Assembly (NCBI GenBank): GCA_012934845.2 | Contig: WNNJ02000592.1 | Span: 1-64,000, forward strand | DNA length: 64,000 nt | Direction of reading: 5' to 3' | Origin: Pomphorhynchus laevis | Taxonomy: Eukaryota; Acanthocephala; Palaeacanthocephala; Echinorhynchida; Pomphorhynchidae | Shown: piece after piece, positions 1 through 11,744 of the stretch | Numbering within the stretch: position 1 is the first letter of the stretch | Layout: the number at the start of each line of letters is the position of its first letter | Notes under the pieces: generated by a model | Told to the model about the DNA's origin: nothing | Seen by the model: only the letters and a program-made list of their open reading frames with translations | Databases searched by the model: none | Program-made: the position numbers and the translations under genes

Positions 1-854
1 TATATATATATATATATATAGATTTTATCGTATGAGATCATGAAGATCGATTAGAATCGGGACTGGTGATCCTTTGATGGATTCTTATTTATGTAACGAA
101 TAGTTGCTAGGTCACACGAGGTGACTTTCGCATTGAAAACCAGCTACAGAATCCTTTCTTTCATGATATACAATTCCATACACCCTGACTACTAACGGCG
201 CCATTGCCACAACCGTTTTCGTTTCGCCCGCTTTCGGGCGAAACGAAATTATACCCTCCCAGCAGCAGTGCAACAATTTGATAATATGGAAATATATATA
301 TATATTAAAATAAAATGCTGTAGTTTACTTATTTTTAATCCGCTGAAATTTATAAAAATATTAAAATCAAACAGACAATCAAAATAACCGTTTTTAATGC
401 TGCAAAAATGTTATATTTAAAGGAGTTGGTAAACTTGTTTTGCGATAAGATATTAAGTTATTCATAATATATCAGCAGATATTATTTTAATCTTCATGAA
501 AAAATTAAAACAAAATTATCGCTAGGATACAATAATAACAATGTGTTTTCCGTCTATGTAGTTTAGTATCCCGTCATATTTTAAACGGAACGAGTGATAC
601 AACGCGAGTCGGAAACGAATTCTGTTCTGATTGACTATCGAGCTTTGCAAATTAAAGCATTTAGGTCACTAATTTTGGGTGTCTAAATCAGTTCGCTATA
701 CTTGTCAGATCGCTCGTGGATCGCATTCCATATATTTACTGACACTGTGATATTAACTGTATATTTTATTGATGTTGCAATCAATACAAAGTTTTATTAT
801 TAAATTCTTCTTGTTACGTTAATTCATTTAAAAATTAATGTGATCTATTTGTAG
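1..854. other. AT-rich non-coding flank
   Basis: The window opens with about ten TA repeats (1-20). No coding exon could be supported here. The 5' coding exon(s) of the gene at 855-7676 should lie here or further left, but no ATG-containing frame ending at a good donor in the right phase is evident. The only marked structure is a strong hairpin at 217-248, listed separately. Confidence 0.5.
217..248. repeat. GC-rich perfect hairpin in AT-rich DNA
   Basis: A 14-bp perfect inverted repeat (217-230 against 235-248) with the four-base loop CTTT; the inner arms are GTTTCGCCCG and CGGGCGAAAC. It stands out because its surroundings are AT-rich. The 3' arm ends in a GCGAAAC motif like that of the Penelope-type terminal hairpins elsewhere in the window, but no coding remnant lies beside it, so its nature is unknown. 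Confidence 0.6.
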
Positions 855-3800
855 TATACTTATGAACTTAATCATGGTACCTGGTATCATCGTACATTCG
901 ACAAAAAGTACAACAGTCTAGAAAAAATCACCTATGAGAATGGAAAAATGTACTTTGAAGCACTTGTGAACAACGGTACTACTGTAACGGTAAGAAATAT
1001 ACGGCATTTCTTTAATACAAAATATATTACATTCTATATATTATATATTGACGATATTTCAATAAATTCGTTCTAAAATATAATTTAATATACGGTAGAA
1101 AATTTTTATATTATATTTTATATTATATATATTAAAAATATACATAAATTAAATATATTTTAGAATATATTTTATAAAAAGTTTGTATGTTCTTTCAAAT
1201 TTACACAATGAACTAATCAGAATAGTTGAAATACTTTTGTCTTTATTATTAAAAGCACATCATTAGTATCATTGATTAACATATAGTAACATATCGACTA
1301 TCGTATATTGAAGATCCTGTTGATATTCGAATGTAAACTTATCGGCAATTACATATTAAGACCATATTGAGCGATCATTTTATTTATTTGAATTGTATTT
1401 GGGGATCACTTTTTGATGCTATTATAACACAAACAATAACAGTTTTATGTTACGAATCTGCAATTTGTTGGGACCGCTTTCACCTTACAACACTAAAGGA
1501 TTTGCTACAAGTTTGTTTTGATAACTTTGCTTGATGAATGGTAGTGTGGAAGAATTTATAGGAAAATTTGTTCGAAATGCATTCTTAAAGGAAATGAAAT
1601 TTCATACTCGGTGTCTAATTTTTCCATATTGGCTGTAAGTTATCCAATATTGCTAAAATTTCTTGTGTATTTGTTATTGTTTAACTTATTCAATTAAGAT
1701 GTTCTGGATTATATGAGGTGGAAATACGATTTGGTGTTTTGCAACCTCGTTTCTACATTTTTTGAGGCAAATACAAATACATGCTTGTGTATATTTATGA
1801 TGTAATGGCAAATCCTCCTCTTTTCATGGCAGGATGAACTTTCATGTAACCACGTTTCTGCTATTGTTCCTCGAGCCAGCATAACTGCGAGTCCAAGTAA
1901 ACGCTAATGTTGCATTTATCGTATGTAATTTGGTAATCAAGCGTTATATCTGATCTAACATAGGCATCGTATCGGTTAATCAACTCACTTAACTTAAGTC
2001 ACATATATTGTACAATAAATAAATTCAAAAGTCAAAATTTAGGTTCTATAATTCAGTAGTTTTATAGACTGATGTAAAGATATCATGTGATGCATTCGAA
2101 TAAAGATTGGAGATCATCAGTATTGTTGTTGTTTGCTATTTACCTATTTTTGATATAATATTATTTATTATTCTCCAAATGATTAAAACTAAAATGAGTT
2201 AATTTAAATAGTTTGGCCGTGCTTTAAATAATTATTTTCAAACAAGATTATAACTCAAGCGTATTGTCAAAATAAGATGTTTTTACTAAATAATAAAGAT
2301 AGAAAAATATTATTTAAATTTTTTAACAGCATAACCTAATTATGTTAGAAACTATTAATTTCTATCGTATGTTATAGTTAAGAACGTAATAAACGTATCC
2401 TAAGTAGCAATTCATAAATATTTATAATATAAGTATAGCACTACACAATAGCGATTTGCCACTGAACGTGTCTATTATTGGTTCATTTGGCCTCTTAGAA
2501 AATCCGTATGATTCAGACACTAGAATCCTGAGTTGCATTTAAAGTACAAAATCGGTTATTCCCGGTAAATTCATAGACTTCTAGGTGCTTAATAAAACAC
2601 ACGTTTCTAGATTATATACAAACACAGACACATCGATCTGTCGAAGGTGAACTTTGAGATAATCCACAAAGTGCAGGCTTGCGAAAACAAGCAGCGACCC
2701 ATTACTCTATAATTTGTTTTAATTAAAAAAGTATTGAGAAAAGGAAAGTTATAAAATTTAATAGAAGAATGATCGCAAGCTGAAATGCAATAAACAAGAA
2801 GAGTATAAGCGACACTTGAAGGCTAATACAGATAATATGATGGGATATTTTATGTTTTCAAACGAATAAGCGATGAAATACACTATATTTAATTACTTTC
2901 TTGGATAAGGATTGAACTCTTATCAATAAGGTTGCTTTATTAAGTACATATATGATTGTTAAATAATAGGTATAAGATTTTTACTGTTTTTACGTCGTTA
3001 TTTAACATCGGTTAGTTGTTTACCTGCTATTAGTAAACTTAATTTGTTGATACTGTTGTATTGATTTCAGTCTCTTCTATCAAATGCATTGAATAAACTC
3101 CGAGAAGCTAAAGAAATTGTTGGGGTAAGTCATGTGTTACTTTTTGTTATTTTTTAATAACAACTACTGTATGTAAAATATATATCAATTCACATTTATT
3201 CTAGAATTTTGACTTCAGTTCTGATCCGCGTATTAATCTTGGCAAAGATGAGGAAATAATGCGCTGGTTTATTTTACCAAGTGAAGCAGCTAAACTTATG
3301 GTGACAGGCAAAATTGACAAGCACGGTTTACCTTTTGTACCAATTGATGGCAAGGTATAAATTTCATCATTATATATTTGTATGTTTTTAATACATTAGA
3401 TTTACTATTTTAAAAATTTTTAATTTTTAATTATAACAGAGTCATTAATTATGCCCATAAAATATTTTATTTACTGTTTTTACTTGATTTTGGATCAATA
3501 AAACAGTTTTAATAATTAACGTCTCGTAAAATTTTACATTTATCGAGAAACTGTTAGACTATCAGCAAAAAAATTCAGAAAATGCGTTTGAACAAAGTGA
3601 CATCTAGTGAAATGTAAAATTAAGAAATTTTACATTCCTTTACTTCTTCAACTCTCAGGAATTCGGATCAATTAACTGAGTTTACGTTACGTGAAAAACG
3701 TTACCGGAACTGTGTAAATATTTCTTGACTTTTTTAAAAGTCGTAGGCAGTTATTGTTTGAAAACATAGTATATCATTGATCTAGCTAAAATATGAATGG

Positions 3801-3907
3801 CATCACCAGAATACAAAAATCAAACATTTTTTAATATTTTGTTATTTAGCCCAGAAAATTGGCAAGAAAAATGCCAATGGAAAATGGAAACTGCTGGAAA
3901 TATTGGT

Positions 3908-3996
<89 letters not shown>

Positions 3997-6900
3997 TACT
4001 ATGGTCGAAATAAATGACCGAAAACTCCATTAAAACTCCATTTTTTATCTTTACCTTGTGTGCATCCACATGGTTATCGTTCAAATAATTAAAAATTATT
4101 AAGTTAACCCAAGGAAAATATTCTTAAAGAACACGATTTAGTATAATTCTATTTTAGGCATTTTGCACATATGCTTTAATGGAAGGAAGTGTATAAAGGA
4201 ACAAAACTTTAAAAAGCTGTCCTTCGACATAAAGAATAGCTTATTAAATAAAATTAGAAACAGAGAATCTAAATTTAGACGTATACAACAAGAATATTTT
4301 CATTTTGAGATCGTTTTCTAAGGAATTACTCTCATCTGAAAATCAACTGACTTGTAGGTGAGCCAATAACACAATATGCTTTTTCACTACTATCCTATTC
4401 GTTCATATATTAGTGGTAGTGATAGCTCAAAGCAGTATATCCGATGTTGATGACATTACTTTGCTTACATATTAAGTTCAGATTAAATCAGGTTAATCTA
4501 AATACAGGTACGATACAAAGCTTTCGAGATATATTCTTTAGTATTTTTGGAGGTAATTTCTTATCGTTAACAAATAATTGTGTTTAGATAAAATGCTTTA
4601 ATAAAATAGACGATATTATGTATTACACGTCTTGATCAATGTTAAAAATTTCCCGATCAAAGTTGACATTTCTCAAAATTCTAGAGGACAATGACCTTGA
4701 ATCGGTTATTGTGTATGTGAATTCTTTTCGTTCATCGATCAATTTTTAGATTCGTTAAATGACCTTTTGAGCATATTCTTTAACTGCGCATTTTGTCGAC
4801 AAGAATATTAGTATAAAGGACTATGTATCAAGGCATAAATACATTCTTTTCCGTTGTTCATAATAACAAAATGGATTTGTTGAAATGTGGCTTAAGTATG
4901 ATGGACAGTAATGATTGAAATTTTGATAACTGTTTTTTATCCAATCTTAAGCCAACAACAGTACGCTACATGTCAGTATTAGTGGAGCTCATCAGCTACT
5001 GATCAAATAACTACGTTTCACGTTTCTGTCCTTTTATTGTGGTCTGACGATCACTCGACTCTTATGTTGTATTGGCAATTAGATTTAATGAAAAATTCGT
5101 ATTACATATTGCAAATTTAATTAAAATCATTTCTGATTTTAAATTAAATCAGTTTTGGTATGGGAAGGTTTTACCTTAAATTTGAAAACCTACCTATTTT
5201 TGCAATTAATTGCTATTATCAGACTAGTCATCTATAGTTTGTTTTCTAATTTAAAGTTGATATACTTGTGCAGCCATTGTTACTAATGAAATATTGATGA
5301 CTATTTTTTATCCTACACGCTGCTGTAATCCTATTGATAAGCATGGCTGCCCTGATATATCAACTTAAAATTGACAGTAATAATTGAATAAAATATCATC
5401 GACTTGTCTTGTTTCCAAATAATCTGTAGTAATTAACATGTGTTCTTGTATTTATGTCGCGCGTCGTCAGGTACAGGTTGTAGAAATTGGAGTATATCCA
5501 CACGAAAAATTAAGATAACAAAAATTAGATAACAAAAATCAGATCACAAAAATTTCTTAAGAAGCAAAATATAAGTTCACCAGATTTTTCTTGCCAACCA
5601 CTGGTCCGAGTGTCGGATCGTTGAGGCAGTGTACGACCAAACTACTCTATACATTGCAATCATGAGATAGATCAGAGCTCTCTTCCAGATGGCCCAAGGC
5701 GTTCTTCGGCCCCAGAAAGTCCGGCATGTAATCCCTTCGAGGAAAGTGATCCCAGGACATTCTCAGAACGTGTCTTATCCACCTCAACTGACTTTCTTCG
5801 ATGTGGAGAATCAGCGACTTTACTCCGAGTTCATCTCGGATGACCGAATTCCTAACATTATCTCGAAGGCTATGATCGGCCACACCGTGAAGGAAACTCA
5901 TTTCGGTCGCCTCTATCCGATATTGTATCCTTTCGGTCATAACCCAAAGCTCATTACCATAGGTTAAGATAGAAGGAAGATTGCGCGGGAAACCCAAAGC
6001 TTCGGCAGAAGACTCAACTCCCGCTTCACCACTACATACCTGTACAAAAAACGCACTGCTGCGTTAGCTAAACATACGCGTTTATCATTCTCTCTGATGT
6101 TCTTGCTGTCTCTCGAGAACAATACCCCGCATGATGTGGAAGACTGATGAAGTCCTCCACATCATGTGGGGTTCTTCGTGATGTGGATGACTGATAAAGT
6201 CATCCACATCACGAAGAACATTTTTCCCAAAAGTTCCTTGATCTAAAAGTTTAGTTCCAGTTCCAGAATAGTGAAGAGAAGTAAATCCGACTATTTCTAA
6301 ACCGAATCGAACCAGCTCTCCAACTAATTCTTGTTCCTTCCCACCAGCTAGATGGCATTCCACGTTCATACATGAAGTCTAATCCGCTTCGAATGCTAAT
6401 GCCTCTTTAATTGTCTCCGTACAACTGCCCGGTCACACGGCACCCGACAATGAAAAATCTTCAGGTCAGTGGTGAGTGACCATTGTGCATCGCTCTTAAT
6501 TTATGTCTTGCATGTCATTTTCAGTGTTTTGATTTTGCTTGTTCGGCTATTTCCCGTTCCCGATATCATTTGATGATCCAACATCGCTGCTGTAATGAAA
6601 AAGGACCCCGTGACTCTATTCCGCCTTTTTGTCCATTGCCCAATTTGCCGTTGGAGTCATCGGAGTGATTTTGTTCGGCTATCTCCCGTTCCAGATATTC
6701 TTTGATGATCCAACATTGCTAGACTTCCGTGACTCTTTTCCGATTTTTCATCCATTGTCCAATCCGCCGTTGGAGTCGTCGGAGAGATCTGAGATAGTCT
6801 ATGAAAGGACTATTCCTAGGGCTGATGAAATCCGACCAATTATTTAGCCGTTAATCGACTAATGTCGAACAGTCGTTGAATAGGCTGCTCCATGAAGAGG

Positions 6901-7676
6901 CTAATTGGTAATAGTATCTGCCTAATACTTAATTGACTGGCATCAATCGGTCCGCACCTTAGATATTTTGATAAAAATTAAAATATAAAAAATTATTTTA
7001 ATAGCTCAAAATAATGACATAATTTGTATCTGTCTTTCGCTTATCTTGAGTTGGCCTAAACTGAATGTATACATCAGTATACTGATGTATACTGAATAAT
7101 ACATCTATATTCAATAATAAAGTTAATGCTATCTTTCCTTATTCCATTTAATAGCCATCTAATATATAACGTCAATTTACAAGAAGTGGACTGAGAAAAT
7201 CAAAATCAGAGGTAACCTATCAAAAAATCTATGATGTTCATTTGGCAAATATTTAAGAACATTCTTAGTTTCAAGGTTGTGAGTGTAGTCATTATCCTCT
7301 TGCTACCAGCGGTGATGGGGAATATCATCTACTGAGGAGTCCTAAAAATTACGATGGAACAAGTAGCTGATGGGGTTGCTTGTTTCTAATTTGTTGTTCA
7401 CTAAAATAATTTTCATACTATACAATTAAGTAGTTCTCTCTCATTTTATCGCAGCCATTCACATCATTATACTATCATTTTCATATATGTAATTGTTATT
7501 TTCTGTATACTCCGATATTTAAAACCTCTTTCGAATATGTATTTCTAATTTATTTGCAGGATAAAGTAAAAGCTATACCCGGAGCTATTCGCACGACTGA
7601 AGAGAAAGATAAAATCTATATTAGCAAAAAGAAAAAGGACAAACGTATGTCTCCGGATAAAAAGCCCAAAATTTAG
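855..7676 (+). CDS. Four 3' exons of an unidentified small protein gene (5' partial)
   Basis: Exons at 855-989, 3071-3124, 3205-3354 and 7560-7676 join in one frame, every junction in phase 0, with clean sites: acceptors TTGTAG, TTTCAG, TTCTAG and TTGCAG; donors GTAAGA, GTAAGT and GTATAA. They encode 151 residues from Y-T-Y-E to a TAG stop. The second exon reads as a helix rich in L, A, K and E; the third contains DEEIMRWFILPSEAAKLM; the C-terminus is strongly basic (ISKKKKDKR), suggesting nuclear or nucleic-acid contact. The first exon here opens without an ATG at its start, so the gene begins further left. I do not recognise the family. The real evidence is splice-phase continuity and the non-repetitive composition of all four exons. 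The 4.2-kb third intron was inflated by an RTE insertion and a TA tract. Confidence 0.75.
990..3070 (+). other. Intron 1 of the unidentified gene
   Basis: AT-rich intron between donor GTAAGA and acceptor TTTCAG. No coding remnant was recognised. A short stretch near 2085-2115 (ATAAAGATTGGAGATCATCA) resembles the start of the Penelope-associated repeat found at 27.2, 30.7, 37.2, 37.7 and 40.4 kb, but is too short to call. Confidence 0.5.
3910..3994. repeat. (TA)n microsatellite
   Basis: About 85 bases of uninterrupted TA repeat inside intron 3 of the unidentified gene. It generates poly-Tyr/Ile open frames on both strands, which are not genes. Confidence 0.95.
5540..6960 (-). mobile_element. 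Internally deleted RTE (Rex3-like) LINE
   Basis: On the minus strand, 5647-5997 encodes the C-terminal end of a Rex3/RTE polyprotein (TYGNELWVMTERIQYRIEAT, then MSFLHGVADHSLRDNVR and ESQLRWIRHVLRM). 6085-6369 encodes the start of its APE-type endonuclease (RFGLEIVGFTSLHYSGTGTK). The middle of the endonuclease and nearly all of the reverse transcriptase are absent: compared with the fuller copy at 54.9-58.5 kb, about 2.1 kb is missing and replaced by two hairpins (6125-6219). The 5' region (6538-6790) carries two tandem copies of a ~125-bp unit containing GATGATCCAACAT and CCGTTGGAGTC, as in the fuller copy. The element lies antisense in intron 3 of the unidentified gene. Boundaries are approximate. 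Confidence 0.85.
6125..6219. repeat. Two adjacent foldback hairpins at the RTE deletion junction
   Basis: The first hairpin pairs 6125-6140 with 6156-6171 (16 bp, one G-T wobble). The second pairs 6171-6192 with 6198-6219 (22 bp perfect, loop GATAA). Both arms contain GATGTGGA variants, so they look like successive snap-back copies of one short sequence. They sit exactly where this RTE lost its middle. Confidence 0.85.
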
Positions 7677-7768
7677 TGTGTGCATTGGCTAGCGTTATAA
7701 GACAGCTTATCGAAAGTCTGCTATGATTTAACAACAGATTTTAAACGACTGCAGAATATTTTATGGGC

Positions 7769-7774
7769 AATAAA
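7769..7774 (+). terminator. Poly(A) signal AATAAA of the unidentified gene
   Basis: AATAAA lies 93 bases after the TAG stop of the upstream gene, a plausible short 3' UTR. Support is position and motif only. Confidence 0.55.
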
Positions 7775-7779
7775 CATAT

Positions 7780-8650
7780 ATACAGATGTAGTGTTGCAGT
7801 TAATAAGCTTCTTATAGCAATGTTTTTTACAATTGCCTGTTATCAATAAGTTCTGTAATTACCATCCATTCAATATTTACAAGACGAAGCTATGACGATT
7901 TGTCTCAGATATTTTCATATTTCTTTTACACCAAAAACAGATTTTTACATGTTGTGTTTTTATTCGTTATTTCTTATTGCATTTCAACTTTTTAAACTTA
8001 CTTTCAGCTTTATATTTATAAATAATGGTTATGCAGCTTATATCTTGTTAAATGCTCTTTTAAACAAATCATCAATATTTTTAATGTTCATTATTACCCA
8101 TAAGGTATTAAAATTTCTTGATGTCATTTTACTACATCATTGATTGCCCCGATCTTCACTCGTTGTGCATGGCCTGAGATACATTATTACATACGAAATA
8201 CTTTATTTGTAAAAGTATCTGAATATGATTTGAAAACGTAGTATTCTTTATGATTCCTCTTCAATTTCGTGTCTGAATACGAATCGGAAAACCTTTCTTT
8301 ATATAAATTTAGGCAGTAGTCCTCCTTTGATACAGCTAAACATATTTAGGACTAGTTTAAAAAAAACAACATTTTTTTATCTTTATTTCGATATTTTTGT
8401 GAAACAGCTTCAAATAAATACTATGTACTTTATAAGTATACAGATTTATCGAAATGTGTTATTTTAGCTATTCAGTTCAATTTTAATAATCAATTTCAAA
8501 ATTAATTTTTGACTTCATATATAATTTTTGAAAACAATTCATTACATTTTTGTAAGTCGATTTTACTTTTAACACCAATTGCATTGCCTCTTTACTTCTT
8601 TTCTCATGTTTTGTAAATTGCAGTTGTTTCTTATTCAACAAAATAGAAAT
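7780..8650. other. Intergenic AT-rich DNA, nothing recognised
   Basis: An 83-codon open frame at 7892-8143 (+) is hydrophobic and low in complexity with no recognisable family; it is probably chance in AT-rich sequence. No RNA gene or element end was seen. Confidence 0.4.
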
Positions 8651-8651
8651 G

Positions 8652-8757
8652 ATTATATATTTAAATTTATATTTATTTAAATTTATATTTATTTAAATTT
8701 ATATTTATTTATATTTATATTCATGTTTATATATAGTTATTTATATTTATAGTTAAA
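8652..8757. repeat. AT-rich minisatellite
   Basis: Tandem copies of a ~17-base unit around AAATTTATATTTATTT, degrading rightward into TTATATTTATA runs. It abuts the 3' end of the Jockey-like fragment at 8762-9480 and may have grown from that element's TTTATTTA-type tail. Confidence 0.8.
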
Positions 8758-8761
8758 CTTA

Positions 8762-9480
8762 AAAGAGGACTATTCCGAGGTAACCCAGGTGTACCAAAGA
8801 CGCGCCTGAACCTTCTCTCTTAATAGCAGACGCGGGGATCGTTTCAGGGCTCGTCTTGTTTATTCAGGACATTCTTGAATCTATTTGAGTAAATCCGGCA
8901 GACCAGTTCACCAAAACGGTGAAATCCAGGTATCTTACTTTATGCGTAAAGAAAGGGATTGATTCTTCATAGTAGAGGAGAAGGCTGAAATTGTCAATCT
9001 CTTTAACTTTTTCTTGTTGCAGGTGTGACACGAAATACAACGGCCTGCATCTTGGAAGGATTAAGAAGGAGGTTGGATGATAATTACACGTTTAATCTTA
9101 AAAAAATACTGAGTTTCGAGACAACATATTTACATATGCGTCCTGAAAACAAGGAGGTGGTATCACATTATCTGGTGGTATCAGCAAATACCACCAGATG
9201 TTGATTGAGTATTAAAGGTTTAAGAAGAATAATTGAGGCAGCTAAATACAAGATTGAAGGAAGGGGAGCCTTGAGATTCACCAGTAATTGGGTAGAACTG
9301 ACTCGCATAAGTACTGTTTTCATAGTAGAATCACTTGGTATACAGCAGTATTTCCACCCTATTCATAATTATCTCAGGCAACTTGAGAAATATAAGAGAA
9401 GAGATAGCAAAGGGAATGGGAATATGATCAAATGCAGTGGAGAAGGCAAGAGAAACAGCTTCTCCACAATCTCGAATCGG
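8762..9480 (-). mobile_element. 5'-truncated, rearranged Jockey-like LINE fragment
   Basis: Reading the minus strand, 9200-9480 corresponds to the reverse-transcriptase core of the better copy at 20.1-20.4 kb (region spanning the sarcomere-like FSAAFDRIS motif, the conserved KRFYYEDD stretch and the PQGS motif), heavily mutated. 8762-8990 corresponds to its 3' coding end (VKYLGF, then LKRILKRAR). The segment between, containing the YADD catalytic motif, is largely replaced or diverged. No intact frame remains; open frames here are on the antisense strand. Confidence 0.75.
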
Positions 9481-9686
9481 TTAATTTACTCGACCCATGG
9501 GAAACGCGATGACGGGAATAGCTTCAATTGGATGAGAGCGTTTTTATCTTATTATTATATTTACTGTGAAATTGACCCATTTGCGGGAACCTAAAAATAA
9601 TTATAAAATAATGAACTTTTTATAGAATAAATTATTCCTTAATTTAATTATCTTAAAGAAAAATTTAATTTATCAGAGTCGTAAGA

Positions 9687-10845
9687 ATGTGTTATGCATA
9701 CGAATTATGGACAGGCCGACTTGATCGTATGCACATTGAATTTGCCCTCATAAGCGTAATAGCCAATTCACATTTCATTTTATTTTATTATTATTTACAT
9801 ATTGGCGGAATAGAGGCTGCGATAAGCTCGTTAAGGAAAGAGTTTTGTCGACGAAATGACCGCTGCATATTGACGATTGGCCCAAACAACGCTTTCAATC
9901 AAACAAATCGATCCGTGGCACTACACAACGTTGAATACATGTACCCGTTGCTGTTCTGTTCCCTTCGCAATATCTACTCAACTCCAGCTCAACTGGCGGT
10001 AGAGTCCTACAATGTGCTCAATACTGAAGAATTTACACAAGGCAATAATTTCGCAATGACCGGCTTCGTCTTAAACTCCCTAGCACTTATCGCATTTATC
10101 CAGCGAAGAGTACCTTCTGTTTTCCAAAAGTGGGACGTTGACGACGCTAACTTTATAGGAACCATTGACACGTCGAAAGAAGTATGTAGAGTGTTTCACA
10201 CAGAAGGTGCCAAATACGGTTTTAAATTTAATGAATTTAAAACGAAATATTAATTTAATGAATTTAAATTCATAAATTTAATGAATTTAAAATGAAATTT
10301 AATTTAAATTAAATTTAATACGGTTTTAAATTCAACAAAGCTGAATTTCTTAACCCTAACATCAAAATCTCCACAGATGTCATTAAAATACTAAGCACGT
10401 CAATTGATTATAGCAAATTTGAAAACATATCCGCCAATTAGATTTTGATGCTCAAATGACTGTCGATTGTAGCTAACGCTGATCAGCACGACGCTTTCGC
10501 TGGACTTATTCATTCTGTTCAACATAAGTGGATGCATATAATGCGCACTTGTGAGTGCTCTGAGATTGTATGGACCGATATGATAAATACATTTACTCAA
10601 CAGTTACTCCCTAGATTCGCTACGTGGAATTGCTACGTGGGTTCTCCATTTAAATTAGGAGGATGGGGAATTACCCACCCTGGATTTACATCAAAATTGA
10701 CACGATTATCGTCGCAGATGCTATTCGCAACTTACGATTCTGACCTTATTAGTAACGACCTTAGAGGCAAACAAATAACAACGCTGTGTGCAATGGCACA
10801 ACTTAGAGTTCAAGCACATCAAGAATGTATTTTCATCCATAAAAG
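9687..10845 (+). pseudogene. Reverse-transcriptase element remnant (unnamed family), N/central part
   Basis: The frame at 9687-10253 contains TPAQLAVESYNVLNTEEFTQ and GNNFAMTGF (the TQGxxLAM block), then FQKWDVDDANFIGTID, where DVDD occupies the position of the catalytic YADD. It runs to GAKYGFKFN, is broken by an AT-rich insertion at about 10255-10330, and resumes with KAEFLNPNIKI. The frame at 10532-10927 continues with IVWTDMINTFTQQL and FKLGGWGITHPGF, typical of the post-RT part of the same family. I recognise this as a repeat family of many invertebrate genomes but cannot place it in a named clade. At about 10838 it switches abruptly into a GIY-YIG fragment. The C-terminal part of the same family occurs separately at 16.3-16.9 kb on the other strand. 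Confidence 0.65.
10255..10335. repeat. AT-rich insertion with flanking duplication in the RT remnant
   Basis: The motif TACGGTTTTAAATT occurs both just before (about 10216) and just after (about 10319) a run of TTTAATGAATTTAAA-type repeats. Removing one copy and the repeats restores the RT reading frame, so this is a local duplication or slippage that broke the element. Confidence 0.65.
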
Positions 10846-11700
10846 GATGTGGTTAATTCTGCAGTTTGTATTAAATGTAAAAGGCAATATGTTGGGGAGA
10901 CGAAAAGAACATTGGCATCGAGATTGATTAATAGGAGAGCAGAATCAACAGCAGAGATAAGTGATGCGGTTGTACAACACACGTAATTAAAAGGAACATA
11001 TCACTAATTCAAACACGCGATTAGATGGTCTAATTTCAAAAGTGATAGAAAAATATTTGAAATGAAAACAATAGTTTTATATGAGATCCAATGTAAAAGT
11101 AATTCAAAAGTAATCTTTTGAAAAAGCAATCTTTTTCGGTTTCCGTTAAAACGATGTTTAATAATGAATATCGTCTTTATACATATCATGGTCAACATAA
11201 TTTATTAGCTGAGAACCATAGTTTTGTGAATAGCCCATTTTCCACAGTTGATGGTTATATTTAAAGAAAAATTTTCTGTCGCTATTATTATCATGTCTAG
11301 CAGCCTTTTGCCAACCTGGATATTTGCAAAGGCTAATATTTTCTAAGCTATTTTTTAGGCTGCGAATATTTTTTCTTAGAAGTGTCTACATAAAGCTTAA
11401 TTACACAAAATACTTATGATATATATCAAATGTTAACGCACTGAATATTTACCATCCTATATTATATGAAATCATTTTATTTCTAGCGTTAATAGTTATT
11501 GTATTAATGTATTAATTTAAAACCCCTATTACATATTGGATTATGCATAATTAATAAGGCATAGATTTGGAGATAGGAGGTATTCAGTTGGAATTGGTAT
11601 TCCAATTGAATACCTATAGGAATTTTAATTGAAATTTGTCTTGGTTATATTAAGTTCTTACAATTTTTGAAGAAGCCGCAAGGCGAAACGTAAATTGAAG
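10838..11700 (+). mobile_element. Penelope-like element 3' fragment with GIY-YIG domain
   Basis: From about 10838 the plus strand reads KDVVNSAVCIKCKRQ, then YVGETKRTLASRLINRR: the signature of the GIY-YIG endonuclease of Penelope-like retroelements (paired cysteines, YVGET, and arginines of the RL.NR block). The frame stops at 10984-10986; a decayed continuation (IRWSNFKSDRKIFEMK) follows. The piece probably ends near the hairpin at 11675-11684. It is joined head-on to an unrelated RT remnant, so it is an insertion or recombination product. Not functional. Confidence 0.7.
11668..11689 (+). repeat. Penelope-type terminal hairpin (TGAAGAAG-stem-GAAAC)
   Basis: A short hairpin (11675-11677 with 11682-11684, loop GCAA) preceded by TGAAGAA and followed by GAAACGT. 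The same arrangement occurs downstream of the GIY-YIG fragment at 46471-46500 and again at 46659-46684, so it appears to mark the 3' end of this element type. Confidence 0.6.
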
Positions 11701-11744
11701 TAATCTTTGTTTTTTGTTGGTAGAGACCAATAATCATATTTCGA

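Noticed and set aside
3797-4084. Two opposite-strand open frames of ~80 codons with poly(Tyr-Ile)
   Set aside because: Both are produced by the TA microsatellite; there is no start context or protein-like flank.
6140-6160. CTGATGA within the RTE hairpin
   Set aside because: No GAAA follows; it is the loop region of a foldback.
9205-9594. 129-codon plus-strand frame
   Set aside because: Its DNA is the antisense of the Jockey-like reverse transcriptase; the frame is a shadow.
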